64,000 bases of DNA, taken from Pseudomonadota bacterium (GTDB lineage Bacteria > Pseudomonadota > Gammaproteobacteria > Burkholderiales > JAJZUU01). The translations under genes were made by a program, and so were the position numbers. The stretch lies in contig JAJZUU010000001.1 in the NCBI GenBank assembly GCA_021848325.1, positions 53,721-117,720 of the forward strand, given 5' to 3'. Of the stretch, positions 47,771 through 57,190 are shown piece after piece. How positions within the stretch are numbered: position 1 is the first letter of the stretch; each line of letters opens with the position of its first letter. A model generated the notes under the pieces. That model ran no database searches. It saw nothing but the letters and a program-made list of their open reading frames with translations, and was not told where the DNA came from.

Positions 47771-49135
47771 TCATGACTGCACCTCGAAGCTCTTCACCAC
47801 CCGCTCCATCTGCATGAAACGCGATCCCTTGACCAGCACGGTCACGTCCGGGGCCAGCAAATTCTCCACCTCCGCCAACAGTTCCTGGATGCGCTCGAAG
47901 TGGCGCCCCCCCTGGCCGAAGCCTTGCACGGCGTGGCGGCTCAAGTCGCCCAGGGCGAACAGCCGGTCCACCCCCGCCAGCCGGGCATCTTCCCCGATCT
48001 GTCCGTGGAAGTCCTCGGCGCCCGCGCCCAACTCTCCCATGTCGCCCAGCACCAACAGCTTCTTGCCCGGGGCCCCGGCCAGCACGGCAATAGCCGCCCG
48101 CACCGAGGCCGGGTTGGCGTTGTAGGTGTCATCGATCAGGGTCGCGCCGTGCAGGCACGGTTTTCTCTGCAGCCGCCCTTTCACGCCGCCGAAGGCGCCG
48201 AGACCCGCGGCGATGGCCTCCGCCGGCACCCGCAGGGCCGCCGCCGCGGCGGCGGCGGCCAAGGCGTTGCGCACGTTATGCATGCCGGGGACCTGCAGCG
48301 TCGCGGAAATGGAGCCTTCCGGCAGGCGGATTTCCAGTTGGCTGCCGTACACCTCCAGCCTGCAACCGGCGCTGATGGCGGCGGGGTGCTCCAGGCCGAA
48401 ATCGATCACCCGGCGGGCACCGGCCAGCTTGCGCCAGAGGCCAGCCTCCGGGTCATCCGCATTGATGACCGCCACCCCGTCCGGGCCCAGGCCCTCGAAG
48501 ATCTCTCCCTTGGCCCGCGCCACCTCCGCCACCGTTCGCAGGCCTTCGAGATGGGCGGCGTGGGCGTTGTTGATCAACGCCACATCCGGCCTGGCGATGC
48601 TCGTCAGATAGGCGATCTCCCCCGGATGGTTCATGCCCATCTCGATCACGGCATAACGGTGCCGTCCCCGCAGCCCGAGCAAGGTGAGCGGCATGCCGAT
48701 GTCGTTGTTCAGGTTACCCCGGGTGGCCAGCACTTCCGCCCCGGCCCGTTCGGCGGCGGCGAGACCCGCCTGCAAGATGCAGCCCAGCATCTCCTTGACC
48801 GTGGTCTTGCCATTGCTGCCGGTAACCGCCGCCACCGGCAGGCTGAAGCGGCTGCGCCAGTAGGCGGCCAGGGCGCCCAGCCCGAGACGCGTGTCCTGCA
48901 CCAGCAGCGCCGGATGGCCCGCCGCTGCGTCGGCGTCCTGGACCATGGCCGCCGTGGCCCCTGCGGCCAGGGCCCGGGGGACAAAGGTGTGGCCGTCGAA
49001 GCGCTCGCCCTTGAGCGCCACGAACAGATCGCCGGGTGCGATCGCGCGGCTGTCGGTGGTGACCCCGGTGAAGGTCACGTCGCCGCCGATTCGCTCGCCG
49101 CCGATGGCTTGCGCTGCCTGACTCAGACTCAACAT
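47771..49135 (-). CDS. murF: UDP-MurNAc-tripeptide--D-alanyl-D-alanine ligase
   Basis: A 454-residue Mur ligase that adds D-Ala-D-Ala, the product of the ddl gene in this cluster. ATP loop AVTGSNGKTTVKEMLGCIL (about 108), EMGMNHPGEIAYLT (about 165) and DDTYNANPASVRAAI (about 330) are visible. It follows murE by 15 bp. Confidence 0.97.
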   Translation of the reverse strand: MLSLSQAAQAIGGERIGGDVTFTGVTTDSRAIAPGDLFVALKGERFDGHTFVPRALAAGATAAMVQDADAAAGHPALLVQDTRLGLGALAAYWRSRFSLPVAAVTGSNGKTTVKEMLGCILQAGLAAAERAGAEVLATRGNLNNDIGMPLTLLGLRGRHRYAVIEMGMNHPGEIAYLTSIARPDVALINNAHAAHLEGLRTVAEVARAKGEIFEGLGPDGVAVINADDPEAGLWRKLAGARRVIDFGLEHPAAISAGCRLEVYGSQLEIRLPEGSISATLQVPGMHNVRNALAAAAAAAALRVPAEAIAAGLGAFGGVKGRLQRKPCLHGATLIDDTYNANPASVRAAIAVLAGAPGKKLLVLGDMGELGAGAEDFHGQIGEDARLAGVDRLFALGDLSRHAVQGFGQGGRHFERIQELLAEVENLLAPDVTVLVKGSRFMQMERVVKSFEVQS

Positions 49136-49150
49136 GCTCGTTTTCGCTTC

Positions 49151-50662
49151 CTAATCCCCGATGTTCTCGAGTGCCCGCCGTGCCACTTCCACGTCGCTGA
49201 AAGGCAGTCGGACGCCACCGATTTCCTGGTACGGCTCGTGTCCCTTGCCGGCTATCAGCACCACGTCGCCGGGCCGGGCCTGGCTGACCGCTTGAAAAAT
49301 CGCCGTGGCCCGGTCCTCGATCACGTGGTAATTCTCCTGCAGGCCCTGCACGATGTCGTCGATGATGGCCCGCGGGTCTTCCCCCCGCGGGTTGTCGCTG
49401 GTCACGATGACACTGTCCGCGTAACGCGAGCAGACCTCCCCCATGAGCGGCCGCTTTCCCTTGTCCCGTTCGCCGCCGCAGCCGAACACGCAGATCAGCC
49501 TGGCGTCTTTCCCGCCGCCGTCCGCCATCACCTGGCGCAGAGCCTGCAGCACCTTTTCCAGGGCGTCTGGGGTATGGGCATAATCCACGATCACGCAGGG
49601 TTGCCCCGCTTTGCCCAGCCGCTGCATCCTGCCGGCCACCGGCGTCACCGCGGACACCAGGCGCGCCGCCTCCGCAAGCCCGGCCCCGCTCGCCAGCAGC
49701 GCGGCCAGCACCGCCAGCAGGTTGGCGGCGTTAAACGCCCCCAGCAACCGGCTGCGGATGGCGGTCTCGCCCCAGGGGGTATGCACCTCCAGTTCCAGCC
49801 CCGCCTCCGAGAGCCGCAGATTGCGCCCGCACACCTCCCCCTTGCCGAGGCCGTAGCCCAGCACCGCCACCGCGCTGTGCCCCAGGGTCCGCGCGAGCTC
49901 TGCGCCGAAGGGGTCGCCCAGGTTGAGCACCGCGTGTTTCAGCCCGGGCCAGGCGAACAGCCCGGCCTTGGCGCGGGCGTAGCTCTCCATGTCCCCGTGG
50001 TAATCCAGATGGTCCCGGGACAGGTTGGTGAGCACCGCCACGTCGAATGCCATGCCGTTGACCCGCCCCTGGGCGAGGCCGTGGGAAGAGACCTCCATGG
50101 CCACGCACTGGGCGCCCTGCGCGAGGTACTCCGCCAGCATTCTTTGCAGCTCGACCGGATCCGGGGTGGTATTGACGGCGACGGAAAGCTCCCCCTCGAA
50201 ACCGTTGCCCAAGGTCCCCACCACCGCGGTCTTCCGGCCGAGTTCGGTCAGGCATCCGGCCAGCCAATGGGCGCAGGAGGTCTTGCCGTTGGTCCCGGTC
50301 ACGCCGATCGTCCACAGCTTGCCGGAAGGATCGCCGTAGACCTGGCCGGCAATCGCTCCCGCCAGCCCGCGCAGGCCGGAAAGCCCCAGGTTTGGGATGT
50401 TCCATTTGGCCCGATCCCAGTCGAAGCCTTCCTTCTCCCAGATCACGGCGGCGGCGCCCGCCGCGATCGCCTGGGAGATGAATTTGCGCCCGTCGGCACG
50501 CTCCCCCGGGTAAGCGAGGAATACTGCGCCCGGCCCGATCTTGCGGCTGTCCGTGGCGAGGGCCTTTAGCTCCACCCCCAAAGCGCCGAGCAGCGCCGGA
50601 TCGAACGGCGCTGCGCTACCGCGCCCCTGGCCCGCCCCATTGCCGATGGCCGCGGACCTCAT
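49151..50662 (-). CDS. murE: UDP-MurNAc-L-Ala-D-Glu:meso-diaminopimelate ligase
   Basis: A 503-residue Mur ligase. ATP loop VTGTNGKTSCAHWLAGCL (about 125), DYAHTPDALEKVL (about 350) and the DNPR motif in TSDNPRGEDP (about 415) are present; DNPR marks meso-diaminopimelate as the amino acid added, so the cell wall is of the Gram-negative DAP type. Its ATG overlaps the ftsI stop. Confidence 0.97.
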   Translation of the reverse strand: MRSAAIGNGAGQGRGSAAPFDPALLGALGVELKALATDSRKIGPGAVFLAYPGERADGRKFISQAIAAGAAAVIWEKEGFDWDRAKWNIPNLGLSGLRGLAGAIAGQVYGDPSGKLWTIGVTGTNGKTSCAHWLAGCLTELGRKTAVVGTLGNGFEGELSVAVNTTPDPVELQRMLAEYLAQGAQCVAMEVSSHGLAQGRVNGMAFDVAVLTNLSRDHLDYHGDMESYARAKAGLFAWPGLKHAVLNLGDPFGAELARTLGHSAVAVLGYGLGKGEVCGRNLRLSEAGLELEVHTPWGETAIRSRLLGAFNAANLLAVLAALLASGAGLAEAARLVSAVTPVAGRMQRLGKAGQPCVIVDYAHTPDALEKVLQALRQVMADGGGKDARLICVFGCGGERDKGKRPLMGEVCSRYADSVIVTSDNPRGEDPRAIIDDIVQGLQENYHVIEDRATAIFQAVSQARPGDVVLIAGKGHEPYQEIGGVRLPFSDVEVARRALENIGD

Positions 50663-52395
50663 GTAAGCTCCTTCACCGCTTCGACCTTGCCCGGCGGAAC
50701 GACGATCTTGTTCATGGGCGCGTCGGGCGGGATGCCCATCATGCGTAATGCGCCGGCCATTACCCGGCTGAACACCGGTGCGGCGACCTCGCCGCCGTAG
50801 TAGTCCGCGCCGCTGGGCTCGTCGATCATCACCGCCACGATCAGGCGAGGATCGCTGGCGGGGGCCATACCCACGAAGGACGCCACATAACGAGTACGGG
50901 AATAACGGCCGGACGGGTCCAGCTTGTGGGCGGTGCCGGTCTTGCCGGCAACCCGGTAGCCCACGATCTGGGCGCGGGGCGCGGTGCCACCCGGCTCCAC
51001 CACCAGCTCCAGCATTTTCCGCACCGCCAGGGCAGTCGCCGGAGAGATCACCTGCCTGCCCGCCACGGGCGCATCCCGCTTGAGGAAAGTGACCGGCATC
51101 AGCTCACCGTTGTCGGCGAAAATGGTATAACCTCGCGCCAGTTGCAGCAGGCTCACGGATATGCCATTGCCGTACGCCATGGTGGCCTGTTCTATCGGAC
51201 GCCAGCTTTCATAAGGACGCAATCTCCCGGACGCCTCCCCCGGGAAGCCGGAGTGCGGCACGCTGCCGAATCCGGCCCGGTTCAAGACGCCCCACATATA
51301 TTTCGGGGCGAGCGACAGCGCCATCTTGGCGGCCCCCACGTTGCTGGACACCTGGATCACCTGCGCCACCGTCAGCATCCCCTCGGGGTGCGCGTCGTGG
51401 ATCGTCCACTTGCCGATGGACATATGCCCGGGGGCCGTTTCGATCCGGGTATCGGGCCTCACGGTGCCCGCCTCCAGAGCGGCCGCGACGGTGAAGGGCT
51501 TCAGCGTCGAACCCGGTTCGTACGTGTCGGTCACGGCTCGATTGCGGGTGCGTGCGCCGCCCAGCTTGTCGCGGTTGTTCGGGTTGTAGGACGGCACGTT
51601 GGCCAGCGCCAGCACCTCCCCCGTCTTCGCGTCCAGCACCACGATGCTGCCTGCCTTGGCCCTGCTCTGCTCCACCTCCCCCTTGAGTTCGCGGTAAGCC
51701 AGATACTGGATGTTGCGGTCGATGCTCAGGGCAAGGTCCCGCCCTTCCTGGGGCGTCTTGATGCTTTCCACGTCCTCGACGATGTGCCCCCGGGCATCCT
51801 TGATCACTCGCCGGCTGCCCGGTTTGCCGGCCAGCCAGGACTGATAGGCCAGTTCCAGGCCCTCCTGGCCGTTGTCGTCGACGCCGGTGAATCCCAGCAC
51901 GTGCGCCGTCACTTCCCCGGCGGGATAATAGCGGCGGTACTCCCGCTGCAGAAAGATGCCGGGAATGTCGAGTGCCATCACCTTGGCCGCCAGCTCCGGC
52001 GGTAGCTGACGCTTCAGGTAGACGAATTCTCGCCCGCTCTCCGCCAGGCGGCCCTTGATCTCGCTCGCCGGCATGTCCAGATAGCGTCCCAACTGTTGCA
52101 ACTTGGCGCTGCCGACCTCCACGTCCTGAGGGCTTGCCGCCACCGATTCCACCGGGGTGCTGATGGCCAGCGGCTCACCCCAGCGGTCGGTGATCATGCC
52201 GCGGTGGGCGCTGAGCTCGATCACCCTGCTGTAGCGAGCATCCCCTTTGCGCTGCAGGAAATCGTCGTTCAGCCCCTGAAGATAAAGGGCGCGCCCGATC
52301 AGGGCCAGGAACCACAGCAGCAGCAGACCCAGCAACAGGCGCGCACGCCACGAGGAGAGGCGCACGGGTAGCGTGGCCTTGGCCTCGTAGCTCAT
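50659..52395 (-). CDS. ftsI: septal peptidoglycan transpeptidase FtsI (PBP3)
   Basis: A 578-residue class B penicillin-binding protein. A TM helix lies at about 18-40, the pedestal domain at about 55-220, and the transpeptidase domain at about 250-560. The three active-site motifs are STLK in EPGSTLKPF (about 292), SSN in VIQVSSNVGA (about 348) and KTG in VAGKTGTAHKL (about 480). It is coupled by 4-bp overlaps to ftsL and murE. Confidence 0.98.
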   Translation of the reverse strand: MSYEAKATLPVRLSSWRARLLLGLLLLWFLALIGRALYLQGLNDDFLQRKGDARYSRVIELSAHRGMITDRWGEPLAISTPVESVAASPQDVEVGSAKLQQLGRYLDMPASEIKGRLAESGREFVYLKRQLPPELAAKVMALDIPGIFLQREYRRYYPAGEVTAHVLGFTGVDDNGQEGLELAYQSWLAGKPGSRRVIKDARGHIVEDVESIKTPQEGRDLALSIDRNIQYLAYRELKGEVEQSRAKAGSIVVLDAKTGEVLALANVPSYNPNNRDKLGGARTRNRAVTDTYEPGSTLKPFTVAAALEAGTVRPDTRIETAPGHMSIGKWTIHDAHPEGMLTVAQVIQVSSNVGAAKMALSLAPKYMWGVLNRAGFGSVPHSGFPGEASGRLRPYESWRPIEQATMAYGNGISVSLLQLARGYTIFADNGELMPVTFLKRDAPVAGRQVISPATALAVRKMLELVVEPGGTAPRAQIVGYRVAGKTGTAHKLDPSGRYSRTRYVASFVGMAPASDPRLIVAVMIDEPSGADYYGGEVAAPVFSRVMAGALRMMGIPPDAPMNKIVVPPGKVEAVKELT

Positions 52396-52715
52396 GGCCG
52401 CCCCCCCCGCCCTTTCCCGACACCGCCTTGCGCGGGCGCGCTGTCTGCATCCGGGTTGGCGGAAACAATCTCAATGCGGGAGGGGTCGGGCACGCGCATC
52501 TGCAGGTATTTGGTGGCGATCTTCTCGATCCTGGAATGCATCGCCCAGGTGCTTTGCTCCAGTTGCAACTGTCCCCACTCCACGTCCAGCTCGCGCGCCC
52601 GCTGATGCTCCTGCTGCAACTCCATGAACAGCTTGCGATTCTTGTCCTGGGAGGTGACCACCCCCAACGCGCAAACGACCAAGATCAGAAACAGAAGCAG
52701 ATTCAGGCGGGTCAT
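52392..52715 (-). CDS. ftsL: cell division protein FtsL
   Basis: A 107-residue bitopic protein with a TM helix at about 4-22 ([17 protein letters not shown]) and a periplasmic coiled coil (about 30-70, [20 protein letters not shown]), ending with [12 protein letters not shown]. FtsL assembles with FtsB and FtsQ and activates FtsWI. It overlaps rsmH and ftsI by 4 bp each. Confidence 0.93.
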   Translation of the reverse strand: MTRLNLLLFLILVVCALGVVTSQDKNRKLFMELQQEHQRARELDVEWGQLQLEQSTWAMHSRIEKIATKYLQMRVPDPSRIEIVSANPDADSAPAQGGVGKGRGGRP

Positions 52716-53650
52716 GGCGCCGCCCCGGTGCGTTCCGCCACCCGCATTACCGCGCTACGGGCGCGGGGATTGGCCGCCACTTCCTCCGGCCCGGGACGCA
52801 CGGCCTTTCCCACCAGGCGCAGTTTCGGCGCCGGCAGTTCGCGCTCCCGCACCGGGAGTTTCTGGGGCAGGGCGTCGGGTCGGGAGGCCTCGCGCATGAA
52901 GCGCTTCACGATACGGTCCTCCAGGGAATGGAACGCGATCACCACCAGGCGCCCGCCCGGGGCCAGGGCTTCCACGCATTGGGGCAGGACTAGCGACAAC
53001 TCCTCAAGCTCCTGATTGAGGTAAATCCGTATAGCCTGAAAGGTGCGCGTCGCCGGGTCTTGATATGGCTCGCGCGTACGGACAGCCTTTGCCACGATCT
53101 CGGCCAGTTGCCGTGTGGTGTCGACAGGAGCGTGCGCTCTTGCCGCAACAATCGCCCTTGCAACCTGTTTAGCAAACCGTTCTTCACCATACAGTTTTAT
53201 CACCTTTGCTATCTGATCTTCGGTTGCCGCTGCGAGCCATTCCGCCGCCGTTCGGCCGGAATCCGTATCCATCCGCATATCCAGCGGACCCTCCCGGCGG
53301 AAGCTGAAACCACGGGCGGCATCCTCCAGTTGCGGCGAAGAAACCCCCAGATCCAGCAATACGCCGTCCACCCGGGCCACCCCCAGGCCTTCCAGCACCT
53401 GTCGCAACCGCGCGAAACTGCTGTGAACGATGGTAAATCTCTCGTCCTTTATCGCAGCGGCCTGCTTCACCGCCGACGGGTCCCGGTCCAGGGCCAGCAA
53501 CCGGCCATTTGCGCCCAATTTGCCCAAGATCAGGGTGCTATGGCCGCCGCGCCCGAAGGTCCCATCCACATAGAAACCGTCGGGCCGGAGGTTCAGCGCT
53601 TCCACCGCCTCCCGCAACAACACCGGCCTGTGCCCGAGGTCCCCGCTCAC
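52712..53650 (-). CDS. rsmH: 16S rRNA (cytosine1402-N4)-methyltransferase
   Basis: A 312-residue SAM-dependent methyltransferase (MraW). The GTG at 53650 overlaps the mraZ stop (GTGA) and gives the expected N-terminus [17 protein letters not shown]; the frame is open 90 bp further but there it lies inside mraZ. Motifs: [11 protein letters not shown] (SAM-binding), [20 protein letters not shown] and [16 protein letters not shown]. Confidence 0.97.
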   Translation of the reverse strand: MSGDLGHRPVLLREAVEALNLRPDGFYVDGTFGRGGHSTLILGKLGANGRLLALDRDPSAVKQAAAIKDERFTIVHSSFARLRQVLEGLGVARVDGVLLDLGVSSPQLEDAARGFSFRREGPLDMRMDTDSGRTAAEWLAAATEDQIAKVIKLYGEERFAKQVARAIVAARAHAPVDTTRQLAEIVAKAVRTREPYQDPATRTFQAIRIYLNQELEELSLVLPQCVEALAPGGRLVVIAFHSLEDRIVKRFMREASRPDALPQKLPVRERELPAPKLRLVGKAVRPGPEEVAANPRARSAVMRVAERTGAAP

Positions 53651-54093
53651 AGCGAGAAACCCGCCAGATCGAGCGGCAGTACGTTCTCCCCTTGAGCCAT
53701 GGCAAGCTCCAGCTGGCCTTGCCATCCTTCCTGGCTCCACAGTTCGAGATGGCCCCCTTGGCCGACCAGCATCACCTGCTTTTCCAGCCCCGCAAATTGG
53801 CGCAGCACGGGCGGAACCAGCAGGCGCCCCGCAGCGTCCAGCTCGATGTCCTCCGCCATACCCACCAGCAGGCGCTGCAATAGACTGGCCTGCTGGTTAA
53901 GGCTGGGCAAGGAAGTGATCTTCTCCTGGATGGGTTCCCAGGCGGGCTGAGGATAGAGCAGCAGGCAGCGGTGCGGATGGGCGGTCATCACCAGCCGCCC
54001 CTCGGCCAGCGACTGCAAGGCGTCGCGGTGCTTGCTCGGCACGGCGAGACGGTTCTTCGCATCCAGGTTTAAGGCTGTCGCACCGCGGAACAT
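53647..54093 (-). CDS. mraZ: transcriptional regulator MraZ
   Basis: A 148-residue protein with two SpoVT-AbrB-like MraZ domains: [20 protein letters not shown] (N-terminal) and [20 protein letters not shown] (about 78). MraZ binds repeated TGGGN sites in its own promoter and represses the dcw cluster. Such sites are visible at 54127-54161. It is the first gene of the cluster. Confidence 0.97.
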   Translation of the reverse strand: MFRGATALNLDAKNRLAVPSKHRDALQSLAEGRLVMTAHPHRCLLLYPQPAWEPIQEKITSLPSLNQQASLLQRLLVGMAEDIELDAAGRLLVPPVLRQFAGLEKQVMLVGQGGHLELWSQEGWQGQLELAMAQGENVLPLDLAGFSL

Positions 54094-54126
54094 GAGTCGC
54101 CCATAGATAGAAACGATGATTACTTA

Positions 54127-54161
54127 ACCCACAATTTCCCACTTTTATCCACCGGTTCCCA
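54127..54161 (-). promoter_or_regulatory. MraZ operator: four TGGGN-type repeats at 10-bp spacing
   Basis: Reading the minus strand, TGGGA (54161-54157), TGGAT (54151-54147), TGGGA (54141-54137) and TGGGT (54131-54127) recur exactly every 10 bp. This matches the MraZ box, three or more TGGGN repeats separated by 5 bp. The second repeat has one mismatch. The first overlaps the last base of the -10 element. Confidence 0.85.
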
Positions 54162-54189
54162 CTATAGATAAAAAAGACCACCCGGTCAA
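54161..54189 (-). promoter_or_regulatory. sigma-70 promoter of the dcw cluster (mraZ promoter)
   Basis: TTGACC (54189-54184) and TATAGT (54166-54161) on the minus strand are separated by 17 bp, a near-consensus sigma-70 promoter. The start site would fall around 54154, within the MraZ repeats, about 60 bp before mraZ. Confidence 0.8.
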
Positions 54190-54359
54190 GGCGATCCACC
54201 GACCTTTTTGTTTGTTCCGACAATGACTTAAGTTACAGATAATTAACTCTGTCTTTATACTTTCCAAATAATGGGATAGCAAAAAAACCGAAAGTTAAGC
54301 ATTAAGATAAGGCAGGGAGATTTTAAGGCGGGCGAAAACGATACCGCCGGGGAACGGCG

Positions 54360-54527
54360 CTAGGAGCCTGTCGGACTTGAAGAATCGAAGCGAAAATTCG
54401 GCTGGCCGAGGACAGATTTTGTCGATTTTGCAGGTCAATAGTCGTTCTATTGACCAAAAAAGCGGCGAAATATGGACCGGTCAGGTGGATTTGCAGCCGA
54501 TTTCCTTTAAGTCCGACAGGCTCCTAG
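54360..54527. mobile_element. 160-bp MITE, copy 2 (between rnpB and the mraZ promoter)
   Basis: A 160-bp element (54364-54523) with CTAG at both edges and terminal inverted repeats GAGCCTGTCGGACTT/AAGTCCGACAGGCTC. It is the reverse orientation of the copy at 15529-15696 and differs from it at one base by eye. It lies about 170 bp upstream of the dcw -35 element and about 90 bp downstream of the rnpB 3' end. Near-identity suggests recent movement. Confidence 0.88.
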
Positions 54528-54618
54528 CACATTTCAGTTCGGGAAATGGTCATCACGATGGGCGGCCGGTGGCGGCGGGCCTCTCGCTCTCGCCGGACGC
54601 GCTGGATATGTTGGGGAG

Positions 54619-54966
54619 AAGCTGGCCGATAAGCCGGGTTCTGTCGGGGACAGTCATTCATCTAGGCCGGCGGTCTCCCGCCGGCTCGAGCAACCTACCC
54701 GGGAACAGTGCGAGCCACACTATCGTTCCCCTATTTGGTCTTGCTCCGGATGGGGTTTACCCTGCCGTTCGCGTTGCCGCGAACGCGGTGCGCTCTTACC
54801 GCACCTTTTCACCCTTGCCTGTGCCTTGCGGCCATCGGCGGTTCGGCTCTCTGTGGCACTTTCCATAGCCTCACGGCTTCCGGCGGTTAACCGGCATCCT
54901 GCTCTGTGGAGCCCGGACTTTCCTCTCCGCGACCGAAATCGCGCAGCGACTGTCTGGCCAGCTTCG
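54619..54966 (-). ncRNA. rnpB: RNase P RNA (class A)
   Basis: The minus strand begins with GAAGCTGGCCAGACAGTCGC, followed by the universally conserved GAGGAAAGTCCGGGCTCCA (P4/J3-4 region). The 3' part has ACAGAACCCGGCTTATCGGCC, the conserved 3' strand of P4. Length is about 348 nt, normal for class A. The RNA is the catalytic part of RNase P, which trims tRNA 5' leaders. Ends are approximate (within a few bases). It lies upstream of mraZ on the same strand. Confidence 0.96.
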
Positions 54967-54971
54967 CGAAA

Positions 54972-54977
54972 ATTATA
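54972..54977 (-). promoter_or_regulatory. -10 element of rnpB
   Basis: TATAAT on the minus strand, a perfect -10 hexamer ending 5 bp before the predicted rnpB start. No clear -35 was found at 16-18 bp. Confidence 0.6.
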
Positions 54978-55013
54978 TCACGATCATGCAGTTAAGAGAT
55001 AGCCGCCGGGCGC

Positions 55014-56045
55014 TCAAACCAGCCTCCAGCCGACGGCGCCGCCCGCCCGCAACGGCACCAGCACATCGTCGCCAAAAGGCAGTTCCGCGGGCACCTGCCA
55101 GTCCCGCCGCTCCAGGGTGATGATTTCCCGGTTGCGCGGCAATTCGTAGAAATCGGCACCGTAATGGCTGGCGAACCCTTCCAGCTTGTCCAGCGCCCCG
55201 GCCGCCTCGAACACCTCGGCGTACAACTCGATGGCCGCGTGGGCGGTGTAAATGCCGGCACAGCCGCAGGCCGTTTCCTTGGCGGAGCGCCCGTGGGGCG
55301 CGCTGTCGGTGCCCAGGAAGAATTTCGGGTTGCCGCTGGTGGCCGCGGTGGTCAGCGCCCGCCGGTGTTCCTCGCGCTTGAGCACCGGCAGACAGTAGAA
55401 GTGCGGGCGCATCCCGCCGGCAAACATGGCGTTGCGGCTGTACAGGAGGTGATGGGCGGTAATGGTGGCCGCGACGTTGTCCGGGGCGGATTCCACGAAA
55501 TCCACCGCGTCGCCGGTGGTGATGTGCTCGAACACCACCCGCAGCCCGGGGAAGCGCTTGAGCAGGGGGACCAGCACGCGCCCAATGAACGCCTGCTCGC
55601 GGTCGAACACGTCCACCCCGGGGTCGGTCACCTCGCCGTGCACCAGAAGCACCAGGCCATGTTCCTGCATAGCCTCCAGCGCGGGGTAACAGAGGGCGAT
55701 GTCGGTCACCCCTTCGTCCGAGTTGGTGGTAGCTCCGGAGGGATATAGCTTCACGCCGTGCACGATGCCACTCGCCTTGGCCCGGACGATCTCCTCCGGG
55801 CGGGTATTGTCGGTGAGGTACAGCGTCATCAGCGGATCGAAGCTTGCCCCCTGCGGCAGGGCGGCGAGGATGCGCTCCCGGTAGGCGCGCGCCGCGTCGG
55901 TGGTGGTGACCGGCGGACGCAGATTGGGCATGATGATGGCCCGGGCGAAGCGGCGCGCGCTGTGGGGCAGCACGGCCCGCATCGCCGCGCCGTCGCGCAG
56001 GTGCAGGTGCCAGTCGTCGGGACGGGTCAGGGTGATTCGCGTCAT
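55014..56045 (-). CDS. pyrC: dihydroorotase (pyrC type)
   Basis: A 343-residue zinc enzyme that cyclises carbamoyl-aspartate in pyrimidine synthesis. The N-terminal [11 protein letters not shown] holds the first two metal His, [17 protein letters not shown] holds the carbamylated Lys region, LLVHGEVTD and [11 protein letters not shown] provide further His ligands, and FLGTDSAPH the catalytic Asp. Length matches class II (PyrC) enzymes. It stands alone between rnpB and a Sel1-repeat gene. Confidence 0.97.
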   Translation of the reverse strand: MTRITLTRPDDWHLHLRDGAAMRAVLPHSARRFARAIIMPNLRPPVTTTDAARAYRERILAALPQGASFDPLMTLYLTDNTRPEEIVRAKASGIVHGVKLYPSGATTNSDEGVTDIALCYPALEAMQEHGLVLLVHGEVTDPGVDVFDREQAFIGRVLVPLLKRFPGLRVVFEHITTGDAVDFVESAPDNVAATITAHHLLYSRNAMFAGGMRPHFYCLPVLKREEHRRALTTAATSGNPKFFLGTDSAPHGRSAKETACGCAGIYTAHAAIELYAEVFEAAGALDKLEGFASHYGADFYELPRNREIITLERRDWQVPAELPFGDDVLVPLRAGGAVGWRLV

Positions 56046-56063
56046 AGCGCTGCTCTGTGGCTT

Positions 56064-56089
56064 AGGCGTCGAGAAATTTCTCGACGCCT
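56064..56089. repeat. 26-bp perfect palindrome related to the secA-adjacent element
   Basis: AGGCGTCGAGAAA followed directly by its reverse complement. The same 13-bp arms bound the 126-bp element at 30475-30600. It lies 19 bp upstream of pyrC and just after the Sel1-repeat gene, so it may act as a terminator hairpin, or be a collapsed copy of that element. Confidence 0.75.
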
Positions 56090-56113
56090 TAGGGGGCAGG
56101 TCCCGGAACGGGA

Positions 56114-57001
56114 TTAGCGACCCGCCGTGCGGGCCTTGTCATACCAATACCGGGCCGTCTTAGGGTCGGGCTTCACCCCTAGCAGCCCTTTTTCATAGAT
56201 CTGGCCCAGGCTCTTCATGGCCGGCACATGGCCCCTTGCCGCCGCCTGATTGAACCAGTACAGGGCCTTCTCGTTGTCCTGCTCGACCCCGGACGCACCA
56301 GTCTCGTAGCGCATGGCGAGCTGATACTGGGCCTCCGCGTCACCGTCGCGGGCGAGCTTTTGCAGACCGGGCGCCCCCTGGCGCAGTTCCTCAACCACTT
56401 CCTCCCCCAGGTTTTCCATGAAATGGAGCAGTTTGATGGCGTCCTGATATCCCTGGGCCGCCGCCTTGGCCAGCAGATTGTCGCCGCGCGCCCGGTCTTG
56501 CTGCACCCCGCGCCCGCTCCGGTACATCTCGCCCAGCAGGGTTTGCGCCTCGCTGTTGCCCTCTTCGGCCGCCCGGCCCAGCCATTCCTCCGCCTTGCCG
56601 TAGTCGCGTTGCACGCCCTGGCCGTACAGGTACATCTTACCCAGGCTCAACTGGGCCTGCACATTTCCGCGCTTCGCCGCCTTTTCGTGCCAGTCGGCCG
56701 CCAGTTTCAGGTTTTTCGGCACTCCTCTGCCTTGTTCGTACATTTCGGCCAGGGCCTGCTGGGCATATGCGTTACCCTGCTCCGCGGCCCGCTCGAACCA
56801 GTACGCGGCCAGTTTGTCGTCCCGCGCATAGCCTGCGCTGCCATCCTTGTAGATCACGGCCAACAGCACCTGCGCACCCTGGTTACCCCGCTCCGCCGCC
56901 TTGGCGATCATCGCGGCCTCTTCCGGGGTGGTGGCAAGGCTGGCGGTCGGAATAACCGCCAGCGGCAACAGCAAGAGCAGGGCGCTCAAGAGTTTTCTCA
57001 T
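56114..57001 (-). CDS. periplasmic Sel1-repeat (TPR-like) protein
   Basis: A 295-residue protein with an N-terminal signal peptide ([23 protein letters not shown]). At least six Sel1-like repeats of about 36 residues follow, with units such as [60 protein letters not shown] and [18 protein letters not shown]. Such solenoids mediate protein-protein contacts, often in envelope processes. No enzymatic motif is present and the partner is unknown. ATG at 57001 is preferred because it starts the signal peptide. Confidence 0.85.
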   Translation of the reverse strand: MRKLLSALLLLLPLAVIPTASLATTPEEAAMIAKAAERGNQGAQVLLAVIYKDGSAGYARDDKLAAYWFERAAEQGNAYAQQALAEMYEQGRGVPKNLKLAADWHEKAAKRGNVQAQLSLGKMYLYGQGVQRDYGKAEEWLGRAAEEGNSEAQTLLGEMYRSGRGVQQDRARGDNLLAKAAAQGYQDAIKLLHFMENLGEEVVEELRQGAPGLQKLARDGDAEAQYQLAMRYETGASGVEQDNEKALYWFNQAAARGHVPAMKSLGQIYEKGLLGVKPDPKTARYWYDKARTAGR

Positions 57002-57190
57002 GCTAGGCGTCCAGGATTCAATTAAAATCATTAATTATATCCTACAATAGCGTGCTCCGGCGAAGACAGGGGATGCCAGACGGGACAGGCAGCGCCGGGT
57101 GCATAAAAGGTGCACAAAAGGCAATCCGACCGACCGTTTGGGTTATAATTGCCGGGCAATGCCCGACTGACCTTGAGTTTGGAGCACAAC

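Noticed and set aside
47900..50569. 889-codon open frame on the plus strand opposite murF and murE
   Set aside because: It is antisense to two intact, motif-verified Mur ligase genes and is low-complexity His/Gln/Gly/Arg-rich, typical of spurious frames opposite GC-rich genes.
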